In this document: positions 36,050-46,386 of the stretch, piece after piece
Layout: each line of letters starts with the position of its first letter
Position numbering within the stretch: the first letter of the stretch is position 1
NCBI GenBank assembly: GCA_963792125.1
Contig: CAWBVA010000012.1
Location: 372,001 to 436,000, forward strand
Origin: Methanocella_A sp963792125
Lineage (GTDB): Archaea > Halobacteriota > Methanocellia > Methanocellales > Methanocellaceae
DNA length: 64,000 nucleotides
Reading direction: 5' to 3'
Translations under genes and position numbers: made by a program
The notes under the pieces: model-generated
The model's database searches: none
What the model was told of the DNA's origin: nothing
The model's input: the letters and a program-made list of their open reading frames with translations, nothing else

Positions 36050-37797
36050 AGCCCTTCGCGCTGGCCCTGTGCCTTCTCGCCCTATACCTTACGGCCTCGG
36101 CGCCCCAGGCTAGCGCTTTACTGTACGGAGGCCCGATCATAGAGGCCTGTGTCTACGGGAACAACGAGTTCTTCCCCGGGCAGACCGCCCCGCTGCTGGT
36201 GCTCGTCCAGAACAGCGGCTACCTCCAGACGCTCTATGGCTATTCCACGCCGGATGCGCTCCTGCAGCAGGGCAGTCTTTCGTATTCCTCCGGCAGCAAC
36301 TACTCGGCGACAAGCTCGCAGGCCCAGGGCAGCCAGTACGCAGTCTCGGCCGGCCTCAACGGCCTTGTCCGGCGTGGCCGACGCAACCGGCGCATCCTAT
36401 TCCCAGAGCATGAGCAGCTCATACTATAACTACTACCAGACGGGTGCGCTGGGAGACCTTGAGGTAAACACGGACCCGACCGTGCCCATAGCGGCGACTA
36501 CCGCCCTGGGCCTGACTTGCAGGCTGGCGACCACAAACTGCCCGGTCGAGCTCGTGTCGAGCGACTGTATACTCTGCGGGTCGCTTCCTGCCGGCACTGT
36601 CGGCGGCGGGCCGAGCTCATATGGACTGCTGTCGGGGGGACTCTACCAGCCACTACAGTACTGGATTCGCATAGCGCCGGACGCTGCGCCCGGCCGCTAC
36701 AAGCTGCCGCTGGTGATGACCTATAAGCGACTTGCCGACGAATACGACTACGCCTCTATCTTCGGCCCGGTGATGGGCTACACCAACTATGTCGAGGAGA
36801 TACAGGTCGTCTACCTCGACATCGTGATCATGGAGCGATTCGATCTCGTGCTCTCCGAGACCATCTGTACCAACATGGTGCCGGGCATGGACGGCATCGT
36901 CTGCATGGAGGTGACCAACCTGGGAGGCCTGCCGGTCGAGCATGCGGTGGCGTACCTGATGACCCCGACGATGGGCGCACCGCAGGACGAGATCAACTAT
37001 CCGCTGAATTACCAGCTGTTGAGTGCCCAGGCGTACAGCGCCCAGGAGCCCCAGTACGTGTCGCAGGACATGCTGGTGCCGGTGCAGAACTCCCAGTACC
37101 TGGGCCACATGGAGCCAGGCGAGTCCCGCACGGTCAAGTTCAAGGTCAGCGTGTCGGACGAAGCTGAGTCGAGCGACATCCCGCTCAGCGCCGTAGTCTC
37201 GTACAACGACCAGTGGGATGAGCAAAAATCGTCGAACATTGAGACGTTCGGCGTCCACGTGGAACCGGAGATGCGGTTCGACGTCAACGCGGAGCCCATC
37301 GAGATCAAGTGCGGCCGCTCCTGCATCTCCAACCTCACGCTGGTCAACAATGGCATCGCTACTGGCCCGGGACGCCATCGTCCGCATGAACGCCCTCGAC
37401 CCGTTCACCGTCAGCTATGATACCATGTACCTGGGCGACGTGGCGCCCGGCGAGAACGTGACAACACGCTACGGCATCAAGGTGAAGCCGGACGCAGTGC
37501 CTGGCGAGTACTACGTGACGCTGGAGGTCAAGTACTACGACAGCGAGGACGACCCACACGTGACCAAGATCATCCGCAAGGCGATCGTCGTGCTGCCCCC
37601 GCCGACGCTGATCGAGACGCTGATGGAGAACTGGCCGCTCGTCCTGGGGCTTCGCCGTGCTCGTCGCCCTGGGCTTGCTGTACATGGGATACAAATGGAT
37701 GGCGAGGAAAAGAAAGCCGCCCGGAGCAGCGCCAGCACTGCCTGTGCCGGAGGATAAGCGGATTACGGATGGAGACGGTGAACGATTCAACGATTAA
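36037..37797 (+). CDS. COG1361-type surface protein paired with the RND exporter (three frameshifts)
   Basis: A signal peptide (LKPFALALCLLALYLTASAP) is followed by a Ser/Tyr-rich N-terminal domain and NEW3/CARDB-like beta domains (NLGGLPVEHAVAYLMTP, MEPGESRTVKFKVSVSDEA, VAPGENVTTRYGIKVKPDAV). A final span AVLVALGLLYMGYKWMARKR precedes a Pro-rich tail. This is the plan of COG1361 S-layer-domain proteins often encoded next to archaeal RND exporters. Frames join at about 36362, 37365 and 37650. GGAGGTGA at 36025-36032 points to a start at 36037, but the codon there is ATC rather than ATG; ATG at 36004 is the nearest in-frame start. Confidence 0.65.
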
Positions 37798-38216
37798 GAC
37801 AATAGTAATATGTAGCCAGATTATTCAGCCACTCAGGATTCCCTGGCACCCCGTGAAGGAGCGGTTCTGCCGGGCAGATTACCATGTCGGCAGGTTACCA
37901 TGTCATATTCATACCAGAGATGATAAATAGCCGGAATGGCCAGTTGCATCCGGCAGTGATAGTTTAAAGGCAAATACGGCCAATTAAATTAAAAACCGTA
38001 CGAACCAGAAAGTTTTAAACCTCAGGCTATATAAAAAGTATATGGAACGCTGATATCGCATTAAATTTTTAAAACCATCATATAATACATGAAGATAGCG
38101 CGCTAGAGATAAGTTATCAGGGCTGCAAGACTATAATGGGGCTGCTGTTAATTCAATCTCTAAAAGTATTTATCCTATGTAAATGATTATGCAATTCGAC
38201 AGAACCGGTGATCAAA
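37798..38216 (+). promoter_or_regulatory. 419-base leader region of lonB, no gene seen
   Basis: The stretch is AT-rich with several TATA-like words (TATATAAAAAG near 38028, TATAATAC near 38083, ATTTATCC near 38168). No open frame looks coding and no RNA gene could be recognised. It probably holds the lonB promoter, perhaps with more than one start. Confidence 0.35.
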
Positions 38217-40131
38217 GTGAGTGACGACATAATAACGGAACCTAGGCAGGAAGACCTGTGCGGCGGCCTTGAGTTCAAGACAACTGCCGACATCGAGGTG
38301 CCTACAAAGCTCATCGATCAGGTTATCGGCCAGGAGCATGCCGTCGAGGTCATCAAGAAAGCGGCCAGTCAGCGCCGTCACGTGATGATGATCGGCACGC
38401 CGGGCACTGGCAAGTCCATGCTCGCCAAAGCGATGGCCGAGCTGCTGCCCAAGGAAGAGCTACAGGACGTGCTCATCTACCACAACCCCGAGGATTCCAA
38501 CAACCCGAAGGTGAGAGTGGTGCCCGCGGGAAAGGGCAAGCAGATCGTTAACGCGCACAAGATGGAAGCGCAGAAGAACGCCCAGATGAGGAACCTTATC
38601 ATTGTCGTGGCCATGCTGGCTATACTCGGCTTCGCCTGGTTCTACATGAGAGAGCAGTTCATGTGGGCAATCATAGCAGTGCTACTATTACTGCTGCTCA
38701 TCAGGTACGTCACTCCTAAAGAGACAGCTATCACACCGAAGCTGCTAGTCACCAACCAGGGAAAGACCAATGCGCCATTCATAGACGGCACGGGCGCCCA
38801 CGCAGGCGCGCTGCTCGGCGACGTCCGCCACGACCCGTTCCAGTCGGGCGGCCTGGAGACTCCGGCCCACGACCGTGTGGAAGCTGGCGCGATACACAAA
38901 TCGCACAAAGGCGTACTATTCATCGACGAGATCAATACGCTCCGCATGGAGAGCCAGCAGCACCTGCTGACGGCCATCCAGGAGGGCAAGTTCTCGATCA
39001 CAGGCCAGTCCGAGCGTTCCTCGGGAGCGATGGTCAAGACTGACCCGGTGCCCTGCGACTTCATCATGGTGCTCGCGGGCAACCTCGACGCCATGGAAGG
39101 CATGCACCCCGCACTCCGGTCCAGGATCAAGGGATACGGCTACGAGCTGTTCATGCAGGACACCATGGAAGACAATCATGGAGACCCGCAGGAGGCTGGT
39201 ACGGTTCGTCGCGCAGGAAGTCATCCGCGACGGCAAGATACCGCACTTCGACCGCGCTGCCGTCGAGGAGATCATCCGCGAGGGCATGCGCAGGGCCGGC
39301 CGCAAGGGTCACTTCACGCTCAAGCTGCGAGACCTCGGCGGTCTCGTGCGCGTGTCGGGCGACATCGCGAGGGCCGAGGCTGCCTCGTTCACGACGTCCG
39401 AACACGTGTTGAAGGCTAAGAAGATCTCCCGCTCCGTCGAGCAGCAGCTCGCGGACACGTACCTGGACCGCAAGAAGGACTATCGCCTGTTCGCTGCAGC
39501 CGGTGAAGAGGTCGGACGCGTCAACGGGCTCGCAGTCATCGGCGGCGACTCGGGCGTCATGCTGCCCATCGTCGCAGAGGTCACCCCGGCCATGTCGAAG
39601 TCCGAAGGCCATGTATACGCGACGGGAAAGCTGCAGGAGATCGCCAAGGAGGCGGTCCAGAACGTCAGCGCGATCATCAAGAAGTTCACCGGCCAGGACA
39701 TCGCCGGCATGGACGTCCACATACAGTTCGTGGGCACCTATGACGGCGTGGAAGGCGACAGTGCTTCCGTGTCCATCGCGACAGCGGTCATCTCCGCGAT
39801 ATCCGGCATACCGGTGGACCAGAGCGTAGCCATGACCGGCTCGCTGTCTGTACGGGGCGACGTGCTGCCAATCGGCGGTGTCACCTACAAGATCGAGGCG
39901 GCGGCGAACGCGGGCATCAAGACCGTGCTCATCCCGAGGTCCAACATGGGCGACGTGCTGATAGAAGATGCATACAAGGACCGGATCAAGATCATCCCGG
40001 TCACGAACATCAGCGAAGTGCTCGAATATGCCCTGTCCGGCAAGAAGAAGGAGAGCTTCATCGACAAGATCAAGAACTTCTCCGTGGACAAGATGGGCAT
40101 CGGCATCTTCGACAAGGCGCTGCCGCACTAA
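38217..40131 (+). CDS. lonB: Archaeal membrane-anchored Lon protease LonB (frameshifted)
   Basis: LonB is the main ATP-dependent protease of many archaea. The AAA domain has Walker A GTPGTGKSM, then two adjacent spans inserted between Walker A and B (NLIIVVAMLAILGFAWFYM, FMWAIIAVLLLLLLIRYV), which anchor it in the membrane. Walker B is GVLFIDEINTL. The C-terminal protease domain carries GDSASVSIATAVISA with the catalytic serine and VTYKIEAAANAGIK with the catalytic lysine. One base must be corrected at about 39172 to join FMQDTMED to METRRRLVRFVAQEV. Corrected length of about 637 residues is typical. GTG at 38217 is preferred because GGTGATC lies just upstream; GTG at 38208 is possible. Confidence 0.88.
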
Positions 40132-40138
40132 AATATTG

Positions 40139-40260
40139 GACACAGAGGGCACGAGGCCACTAAGGCCGCGGAGGCCCTCGCAATTCTTTTTCATTTCTCT
40201 TTATTCAGGCATCAAATTGCTGAGGCCTCGGTCGTTCGCGCGCGCGTGTAAATACCAACA
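40139..40260. terminator. Junction element with CACGAGG-type repeat and CG tract
   Basis: GGACACAGAGGGCACGAGGCC, AAGGCCGCGGAGGCCCTCGC and TGAGGCCTCGG provide overlapping hairpins after lonB, with a T-rich stretch (TTCTTTTTCATTTCTCTTTATT) between. A CG-alternating run CGTTCGCGCGCGCGTGTAAAT is at 40233-40253. The flanking genes converge. Confidence 0.45.
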
Positions 40261-40274
40261 GCGAACTGCGCGAG

Positions 40275-40673
40275 TTATTTTACCTTGATGATCTTGCCAA
40301 TTGTCCCGATAGATCGATTGTCGACGATAATTTGCGCTTTCAGCTCGTAGGTGCCTTTTGCCAGGCTGGTATCCGGGATCTGGAAGGGTGACACCTCGAA
40401 TCGTCGGCTTTTCCCGGGCGGGAGGCTGAACCCGGGTATTAACGCAGATGCTTTATACTCCTTATCTTTGATCAGCACGAAAGCCCCGATGGGAGTTTTT
40501 CTTGTCACTGTCAGTATTATGGAAGCATCATTGATCGTGCGGTCACCGGCGTTTCTAATCTCGACAAAAGCGGACGGCCGGTCTCCGGCCTGGTATATGT
40601 CACTGTCAGTGCCCCAGCCTGTGATCTCGATGACATCTCCGCCTGCCGTCTTGTGCGCCAATTTCAACACCAT
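40275..40673 (-). CDS. Small CARDB-like beta-sandwich protein
   Basis: The 132-residue protein reads as a single Ig/CARDB-like domain: AFVEIRNAGDRTINDASIIL, SLPPGKSRRFEVSPFQIPD, GTYELKAQIIVDNRSIG. There is no signal peptide in this frame. It could be a cytoplasmic adaptor or an N-terminally truncated surface protein. It lies 77 bases downstream of the ABC permease on the same strand. Confidence 0.6.
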   Translation of the reverse strand: MVLKLAHKTAGGDVIEITGWGTDSDIYQAGDRPSAFVEIRNAGDRTINDASIILTVTRKTPIGAFVLIKDKEYKASALIPGFSLPPGKSRRFEVSPFQIPDTSLAKGTYELKAQIIVDNRSIGTIGKIIKVK

Positions 40674-40749
40674 TAAAGAGTCCGACTGCCGGAAGTTAAA
40701 TGCGTCCCGTGAAAAGTGGAAGCGGGAGAAAGTCCTACCCGCCGCCGGT

Positions 40750-41640
40750 TTATAGCTCGATCTGCTCGAACTTCGCCAGGGCGGCGCCGATAAACAGCAG
40801 TATCCATATGGCAGTAGCGAGTACGGGCCATGGCCAGTAGGTGTCCGCCGCCAGAGAAGCGCCAGTCGCTACCGAGGATGCATAGCTGGTCAGGTTCCAT
40901 GGCACTAAGTAGCCCAGCTCTTTGAGTGTGCCCAGCGCCTGGAAAATGCCGAGGAAGAAACCCCCGGTGATGCCTATGATCAGGGGGAGGCCAAGCGCAA
41001 GCCCGCGGGACGTCGTAAACGCGCCGATCGCTATGGCCAGTACCAGATAGAACAGGACACCCAGGCAGAGCACGCCCAGTCCGGCAAGAAATGGCAACAC
41101 TGGCATCGGGCTCCCCAGCTCGAGGGAGCACATGGCGTAGGTAATTGCTCCCTGTGCAAACAGGATGATGACCAGTACGCCAATGACAACTGCGGACACC
41201 TTCGAGAGCACGAAGGCCTTCCGGGAGATCGGCTTGGACAGCAGCCAGGCAGCGGTGCCGGACTCGCGCTCCTTGAGCAGGGCATCATGGCCGAAGATGA
41301 CCGCGCCGATGAACACGGCGAAGCCTGCAAGCTGGAAGAACATCCCCATGCCCGTATTGGCCACCTTCATCTTAGCATCGGAAAGGTCAGCAGCCGAAGG
41401 GGCCGGTACCGGCTCGCTGGAGACGTTGGTTGCCTGCTGGCTCGCCGCGCTGTTATCGATAGCCGGGACTATAAACAGGAGGATGGCCACCAGGGCGTTG
41501 AGGACGACCAGCCAGACCGCCAGCTGAAACGCCAGCGACTTGAAGCTCCACCAGCGGGCGTTCTCCTTCCGCATCATGTTCCGGAAGCCGGCCATCCCAC
41601 CGTAGTCGTCTGACGATTCAAGTTCGATCTCAGTTGCCAT
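40750..41640 (-). CDS. ABC-2-type permease 1
   Basis: The 296-residue protein has six spans, an extracytoplasmic loop after span 1 and the family block HDALLKERESGTAAWLLSKP followed by ISRKAFVLSK. It ends in FEQIEL, as do the two paralogues encoded nearby. This is a NosY-like exporter permease; the cargo is unknown. The ATG overlaps the stop of ABC ATPase 1 by 11 bases, so the pair is co-translated. Confidence 0.88.
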   Translation of the reverse strand: MATEIELESSDDYGGMAGFRNMMRKENARWWSFKSLAFQLAVWLVVLNALVAILLFIVPAIDNSAASQQATNVSSEPVPAPSAADLSDAKMKVANTGMGMFFQLAGFAVFIGAVIFGHDALLKERESGTAAWLLSKPISRKAFVLSKVSAVVIGVLVIILFAQGAITYAMCSLELGSPMPVLPFLAGLGVLCLGVLFYLVLAIAIGAFTTSRGLALGLPLIIGITGGFFLGIFQALGTLKELGYLVPWNLTSYASSVATGASLAADTYWPWPVLATAIWILLFIGAALAKFEQIEL

Positions 41641-42596
41641 GGCTCTTCCCCTCCACGACGTTCATGTACACGTCCTCCAGCTCCAGCTTTTTGCGCCCGA
41701 ACTCCACGACCTTGACACCACAGGCCTGAACCTCCTCCAGCAGGCTGTCCTCGGCCTTCGCGTCATCGGTCACGCTCACCAGCATGGCCGTGCGGCCGTT
41801 TTGCGCAGTCACGTTCACGCATGGACACCCACGGGAGCAGCAATATTTTCTTCCTCATGCCTGCAGCGTCACCGTCCTTCGTTGTGATACGGTAGGTGGC
41901 GTCGCCCTTTCCGCGCAGCAGCTCTTCGATGGGAGCCTGCGCAACGAGTTCACCGTGGTTCATGATAGCGACGACGTCGCTGACTCTCTGCACGTCGTCC
42001 AGGATGTGGGTCGAGTAAAAGATCGTCGTCCTGCCGCGGATCTTGTTCATCAGATCCAGCACGTCCCTCCGCCCGGCCGGGTCCAGGGACGCCGCCGGCT
42101 CGTCGAGGATGAGCAGCTCGGGATGATTCACATACGCCTGGGCGATCCCCAGGCGCTGTCGCTCGCCGCCGGAGAAGCCCTTGACTGGCCGGTCGGCCCT
42201 GTCCTCCATGCCGACCAGCTTAAGCGTGTCCTCGATGCGTTCCTCGATCCCGGCGGCCGGTCCCTTGTAGAAGAACCTCGCCACGAACCGCATGGTCTCT
42301 CTCGCGGTCATGTACTCGTAATACCGGGGGTCCTGGGCCAGGTAGCCTACCCGGTGCCTGATCTGGATGCTGTCGCCGATCGAGTCCAGGCCGAATGCCG
42401 TACAGCTGCCGCTCGTCGGGCGGATGAGGCCGAGAATGAGCTTGATAGTCGTCGTCTTGCCGGCGCCGTTGGGCCCCAGGAAGCCGAAGATCGAGTGCTT
42501 CGGCACCTTCAGGTTGATCCACTTGAGAACCGGCCTGCCATTGTACGATTTCGCGAGCTTGCGGGTGCTGATGATCAGATTTTCCGTCTCGTCCAT
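41630..42596 (-). CDS. ABC-2 exporter ATPase 1 (frameshifted near the C-terminus)
   Basis: The ATPase has Walker A GPNGAGKTT, signature FSGGERQRLGIAQ, Walker B LLILDEPAASLDP and switch FYSTHILDDVQRVSD. A C-terminal extension of about 90 residues typical of NosF/CcmA-like exporters follows. An extra C at about 41821 shifts the frame; removing it joins LPWVSM to VNVTAQNGRTAMLVSVTDDA exactly as in ATPase 2. ATG at 42596 (MDETENLIISTRKLAK) was chosen. A TATA-like GCTATTTATAACCC on the minus strand near 42665 may be its promoter. Confidence 0.85.
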
Positions 42597-42811
42597 ATTC
42601 TGGCTTCCTGTAATGTTCCGGATCAGCCGGCCAGGTATAAGCCACACAATAATGGGTCGGGTTATAAATAGCTGTTGATTTGCCGGACGACGATGCAACG
42701 GATGCTCAGAATACGTAAATGACAGTGTCACCGTTCGCCGGCGCACGTGCGTGACCGGGCATTGAGAGGCGACCGGACAAATATGAATGAGTAATGTAAT
42801 CAAATGGGATT

Positions 42812-42964
42812 TTAGAACAGGCCATTATACATGGCAACTGCCACGCCGACTATGAGAAAAATGACAGCCAGGAAGCCTGCGGCGGCTTTCCGGTAACCTG
42901 TCTGATTTTGTGTTTCCGGGCCTACACCATTCCTGTTTAAATAATGAAGAAGGAAGGCGGTCAT
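42812..42964 (-). CDS. Possible 50-residue single-span membrane peptide
   Basis: A minus-strand frame starts MTAFLLHYLNRNGVGPETQN and ends with RKAAAGFLAVIFLIVGVAVA plus MYNGLF. One clear transmembrane helix follows a polar N-terminus. It begins 26 bases after the stop of permease 2 on the same strand. No ribosome site is visible, so the start is uncertain. A peptide with a similar closing helix (44078-44183) sits beside the MFS gene. Confidence 0.4.
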   Translation of the reverse strand: MTAFLLHYLNRNGVGPETQNQTGYRKAAAGFLAVIFLIVGVAVAMYNGLF

Positions 42965-42990
42965 GGGAGGACCGGCCTTCCCGGGAATTT

Positions 42991-43831
42991 CTATAGCTCG
43001 ATCTGCTCGAACTTCCAGACAGCAGCGCCTGTGAATAGTAAAACCCAGACGGCCGTGGCGACGATCGCCAGATAGTCGATGGATGGCATGGGGTTTGCTG
43101 CGGATGTTACCTGTGCGAAAGCGCTTGTCGCGATGTCCTGGGCCATGTAGGTGAGGCCCCAGGGCATAATGTGATACAGGTCAGGCAGAATTACGGTTAT
43201 GAAGCTACCGGTTAAAGCCACCAGGACCGGGATGCCGAGCGCAACGCCACGGGACATCGTAAAGGCACCGATCGCCATTGCCAGCATAAGGTAGAACAGG
43301 ATGTTGAGCCCTATCAGGCCAAGGCCGGCCAGGAATGGCAGCACAGCCACCGGACTCCCGAGATAGGCGGAGCAAAGAACATATGCTATGATCCCTTGCG
43401 CCAGGAGGACGACGACCATCACGCCGATACCGCTGGCGATCGCCTTGGAAAGCACGAACGCCTTCCGGGACAAAGGTTTTGACATCAGCCAGGCTGCCGT
43501 GCCTGACTCCCGATCCTTCAGGATCGAGTCGTGAGACACTATGATAGCTCCAAGGACCACGGCCAGGCCTGTGACCTGGAAAAACGTCTGCAGACTGAGG
43601 ACCACCACTTTTTCATGCGTCAGGTCGCGGGTGACATCCCCGGTTGCAATGTGCGGCATGACGAACAGGGATACGGCGACCAGTCCGCTGACGATGACCG
43701 TCCATGATGATAAGCTGCATCGCGAGGGATTTCCAGTTCCACCACTTCGCGTTTTCCTTCTGCAGCATGTTACGCAGGCCGGCTGTCCAGCCATGATTGT
43801 TATATGGCGTCAAAATATGCTCGGCGTACAT
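42991..43831 (-). CDS. ABC-2-type permease 2, no adjacent ATPase of its own (frameshifted)
   Basis: It is a paralogue of permeases 1 and 3: N-terminal NHGWTAGLRNMLQKENAKWW, the block HDSILKDRESGTAAWLMSKP with LSRKAFVLSK, and the end AAVWKFEQIEL. An extra base at about 43705 separates AMQLII from WTVIVSGLVAVSLFV. Unlike its two paralogues it has no ATPase gene overlapping its start; its 5' neighbour is the small peptide and MFS gene. It may use ATPase 1 or 2 or be a relic of duplication. Corrected length about 280 residues. Confidence 0.75.
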
Positions 43832-44077
43832 TTTTAATAAACCTCCATCAAGCCCGTGGACACATCTTTTGGTCCCTTTATCTTCAAGCCTCTCCCTGTA
43901 TGTTACGAGATCGTTCGTTTATACATAATGTCACCGGCAACATTCGGTGCCGGCCAGACAATAGCATGGCGATACACTGGTCTGAATACATATAACTATT
44001 GATTTACGGGATAATTATCCACCGATATATTGTATCATCCCATTATTAGAGAGCGCGTACATCTATCAGCCTCTCAT

Positions 44078-44183
44078 TTATATGAATACCCCGTAGTGCA
44101 GGGCAATAGCCATGCCCAGGACCAGGAATATAGTGGCCGTGACCTGGACGATTATATCCTTGTGTAATAATAATATTTTGCAT
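44078..44183 (-). CDS. Possible single-span membrane peptide of about 34 residues (one base off frame)
   Basis: GGTGATTTG followed by ATG at 44183 is an excellent ribosome site and start. The frame begins MQNIIIT and, after one base, continues KDIIVQVTATIFLVLGMAIA to LHYGVFI and a TAA. The product would be one transmembrane helix with short ends, resembling the closing helix of the peptide at 42812-42964. The need for a one-base correction and the small size make this tentative. Confidence 0.3.
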
Positions 44184-44198
44184 CAAATCACCTTCCGT

Positions 44199-45435
44199 TT
44201 ACATTCCATGGTTTCCGGGCAGGATCACCCGTGTTTTCATCCTTGACTTTATTGAAATTGCGGCAGCCGTCAGGCACGAGATCAACGCCGAGCTGACGTA
44301 GGGCAGGCTCATGCTGATCACATAGGCGAAGCCGCCGGCCGCAGGGCCGAGGACCCGGCCCAGGCTGTTGAAAGCCCCGAGCATACCCATCGCCTCGCCC
44401 TGGTGATCGTCATCGGTACGGTTGGACACCAGTGTGTTGATCCCGGTATTGATCAGGCAGCCACCAGTGATCATAAGACAGATGTAGAACGTCAGCGAGG
44501 CCAGCCCGGCGGTCAGCTGGAGCAACAGCAGTCCTGCGGCCAGCAGTAGCAGGCCGATGATCACGACCTTTTCCTCGCCCAGCAGCCTGATCGCCTTGCC
44601 GGCGAGCAGCGCCTGGCAGATGATGCCGGTCATGCCTGCGAACACGAAGATTACGCCTACTACTTGGGGGCCGGTGATCATGATGCTCCCGCCGAACAGC
44701 GGCATCGAGGACGGCATGTCGGTGAGGCCGAACCGGTCCATGATGAAGAACGCCATGGTGCCGTCGATACAGGCGATGGCGAAGCTGATGAACAGCATGA
44801 GGAGCAGCAGCCCGCCGAACGGCGTCCGGATAGTGGCAAGCATCGACATCTTATCATGCTTTTCCACGCTGGAGCCTGGCGTCCGGGACTCCGGCAGCAG
44901 CACGACCACGAACGCCATGGTGACGAAAGCGAGGGCGGCCGCCGCGAAGAATGGCAAGCTGCAGGCTGAGGGTAGCCAGGATACAGGACATGACCGGCCC
45001 TACGATCATGCCCATGCCTGAGGCTGCGCCCAGCAAGCCAATGAGGTTGCCGCGCTCTTTCTGCGGGGCGATATCAGCCACGTAGGCCAGGGCCGCCGGC
45101 CAGATGCCTGCCGAGAGTACGCCGCCGATGACCTGCGACACGTACAGCATCCATAGCTCGGTAGAGATGCCGACGATGACAAAGGATATGCCGAAGCCGC
45201 ACAGCCCTGCGAGCAGCACGGGCTTCCGGCCGAACCGGTCTGAAAGCCGGCCCCAGACAGGCGCGAACACGAACTGCATGGCCGAGGAAGTGGCAAGCAG
45301 TAAGCCAAGGTCGAGCGCCGTCGCGCCCATGTCTTTGATAACGTAGCTCATGATCGGCGCAATGATGCCGAACCCGAGCGTGAAAATGAACATCGAGACC
45401 ATCAGTACGATCAGCCGCTGCGCTCTTAGCTCCAT
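44199..45435 (-). CDS. MFS transporter, TetA/multidrug-like (frameshifted)
   Basis: The protein of about 412 residues has 12 spans. The signature loop between spans 2 and 3 is WGRLSDRFGRKPVLLAG, followed by a GGVLSAGIWPAALAYVADIA motif typical of drug/H+ antiporters of the 12-span group. One base at about 44955 must be corrected to join ATLSLQL to PFFAAAALAFVTMAF. ATG at 45435 has GGTGG upstream; the longer frame is not credible. It lies between permeases 2 and 3 on the same strand, so the cluster combines two transporter classes, possibly for resistance. Confidence 0.82.
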
Positions 45436-45516
45436 GAAAACCACCTTATTTACCGATAAATTTTTAAGAAAATGCAGGGGGAGAGCCATGGGAGGAAGCT
45501 CTCCCCCGTCACCTGT

Positions 45517-46386
45517 TTAAAGCTCGATCTGCTCGAACCTCCAGATGGCCGCTCCCGCGAAGACGATAATCCATACGACCGTCGCGATGATCGGGAAAAT
45601 CGCCCAATCCGGCAGCGCACCGCCTGCCGCCACTGCCTCAGCCATTCCGCCGAGTGTCCAGGGCGTGATGTACTGCAGCTCACTCACGACCTGAAGCAGG
45701 ATGCCGCCGACAAGGCCGATGATGATGGGTAAGCCCAGAGTGGCACCGCGCGACAGCGTGAATGCGCCCAGCGCCAGGGCCAGCACCATGTAGAACAGGC
45801 CGTTGAGGCTCATTATGCCCAGCCCGCCCAGGAATGGCACGACAGGTGCCAGGCCGCCGTACGCGATTGAGATTTGCGTGTATGCGATAGCCGCCTGTAC
45901 CGCGATGACGATGACCAGCAGGCCGACCGTGCAGGCGATGAGCTTGGACAGCACGAACGCCTTCCTGGAGATCGGCTTGGACAGCAGCCATGCGGCAGTG
46001 CCTGACTCGCGTTCCTTCAGGATCGAGTCGTGGGCGATGATCACGCCTCCGATGAGGAGTGCAATCCCTGCGACCTGGAAAAACATGGATGTACCGAACG
46101 TCAGTAATGTTTCGGGCGTGAAATTCAGCATTCCGTTGGAGACTGCCTGCTGGGCCTCGTCATCTCCCGTGCTGTTGATCTGTGCCTGGACATCCTCTGT
46201 GATGGGGATCTGCGGTATGACAAATACGGCGAGGGCTACCATCGAGTTGATGATAACCGTCCAGATGATAAGCTGCAACGCGAGAGACTTCCAGCTCCAC
46301 CATTTCGCGTTCTCCTTCCGCAGCATGTTGCGCAGACCGGCGGTCCAGCCCAGGTTCTGGACAGGCTTTAATTGTTTAGTTGACAT
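45517..46386 (-). CDS. ABC-2-type permease 3
   Basis: The intact 289-residue permease has LGWTAGLRNMLRKENAKWW at the N-terminus, IIAHDSILKERESGTAAWLL then SKPISRKAFVLSK, six spans, and the shared end WRFEQIEL. Its ATG overlaps the end of ATPase 2 by 11 bases, the same arrangement as ATPase 1/permease 1. This supports a duplication of a whole ATPase-permease unit. Confidence 0.9.
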   Translation of the reverse strand: MSTKQLKPVQNLGWTAGLRNMLRKENAKWWSWKSLALQLIIWTVIINSMVALAVFVIPQIPITEDVQAQINSTGDDEAQQAVSNGMLNFTPETLLTFGTSMFFQVAGIALLIGGVIIAHDSILKERESGTAAWLLSKPISRKAFVLSKLIACTVGLLVIVIAVQAAIAYTQISIAYGGLAPVVPFLGGLGIMSLNGLFYMVLALALGAFTLSRGATLGLPIIIGLVGGILLQVVSELQYITPWTLGGMAEAVAAGGALPDWAIFPIIATVVWIIVFAGAAIWRFEQIEL

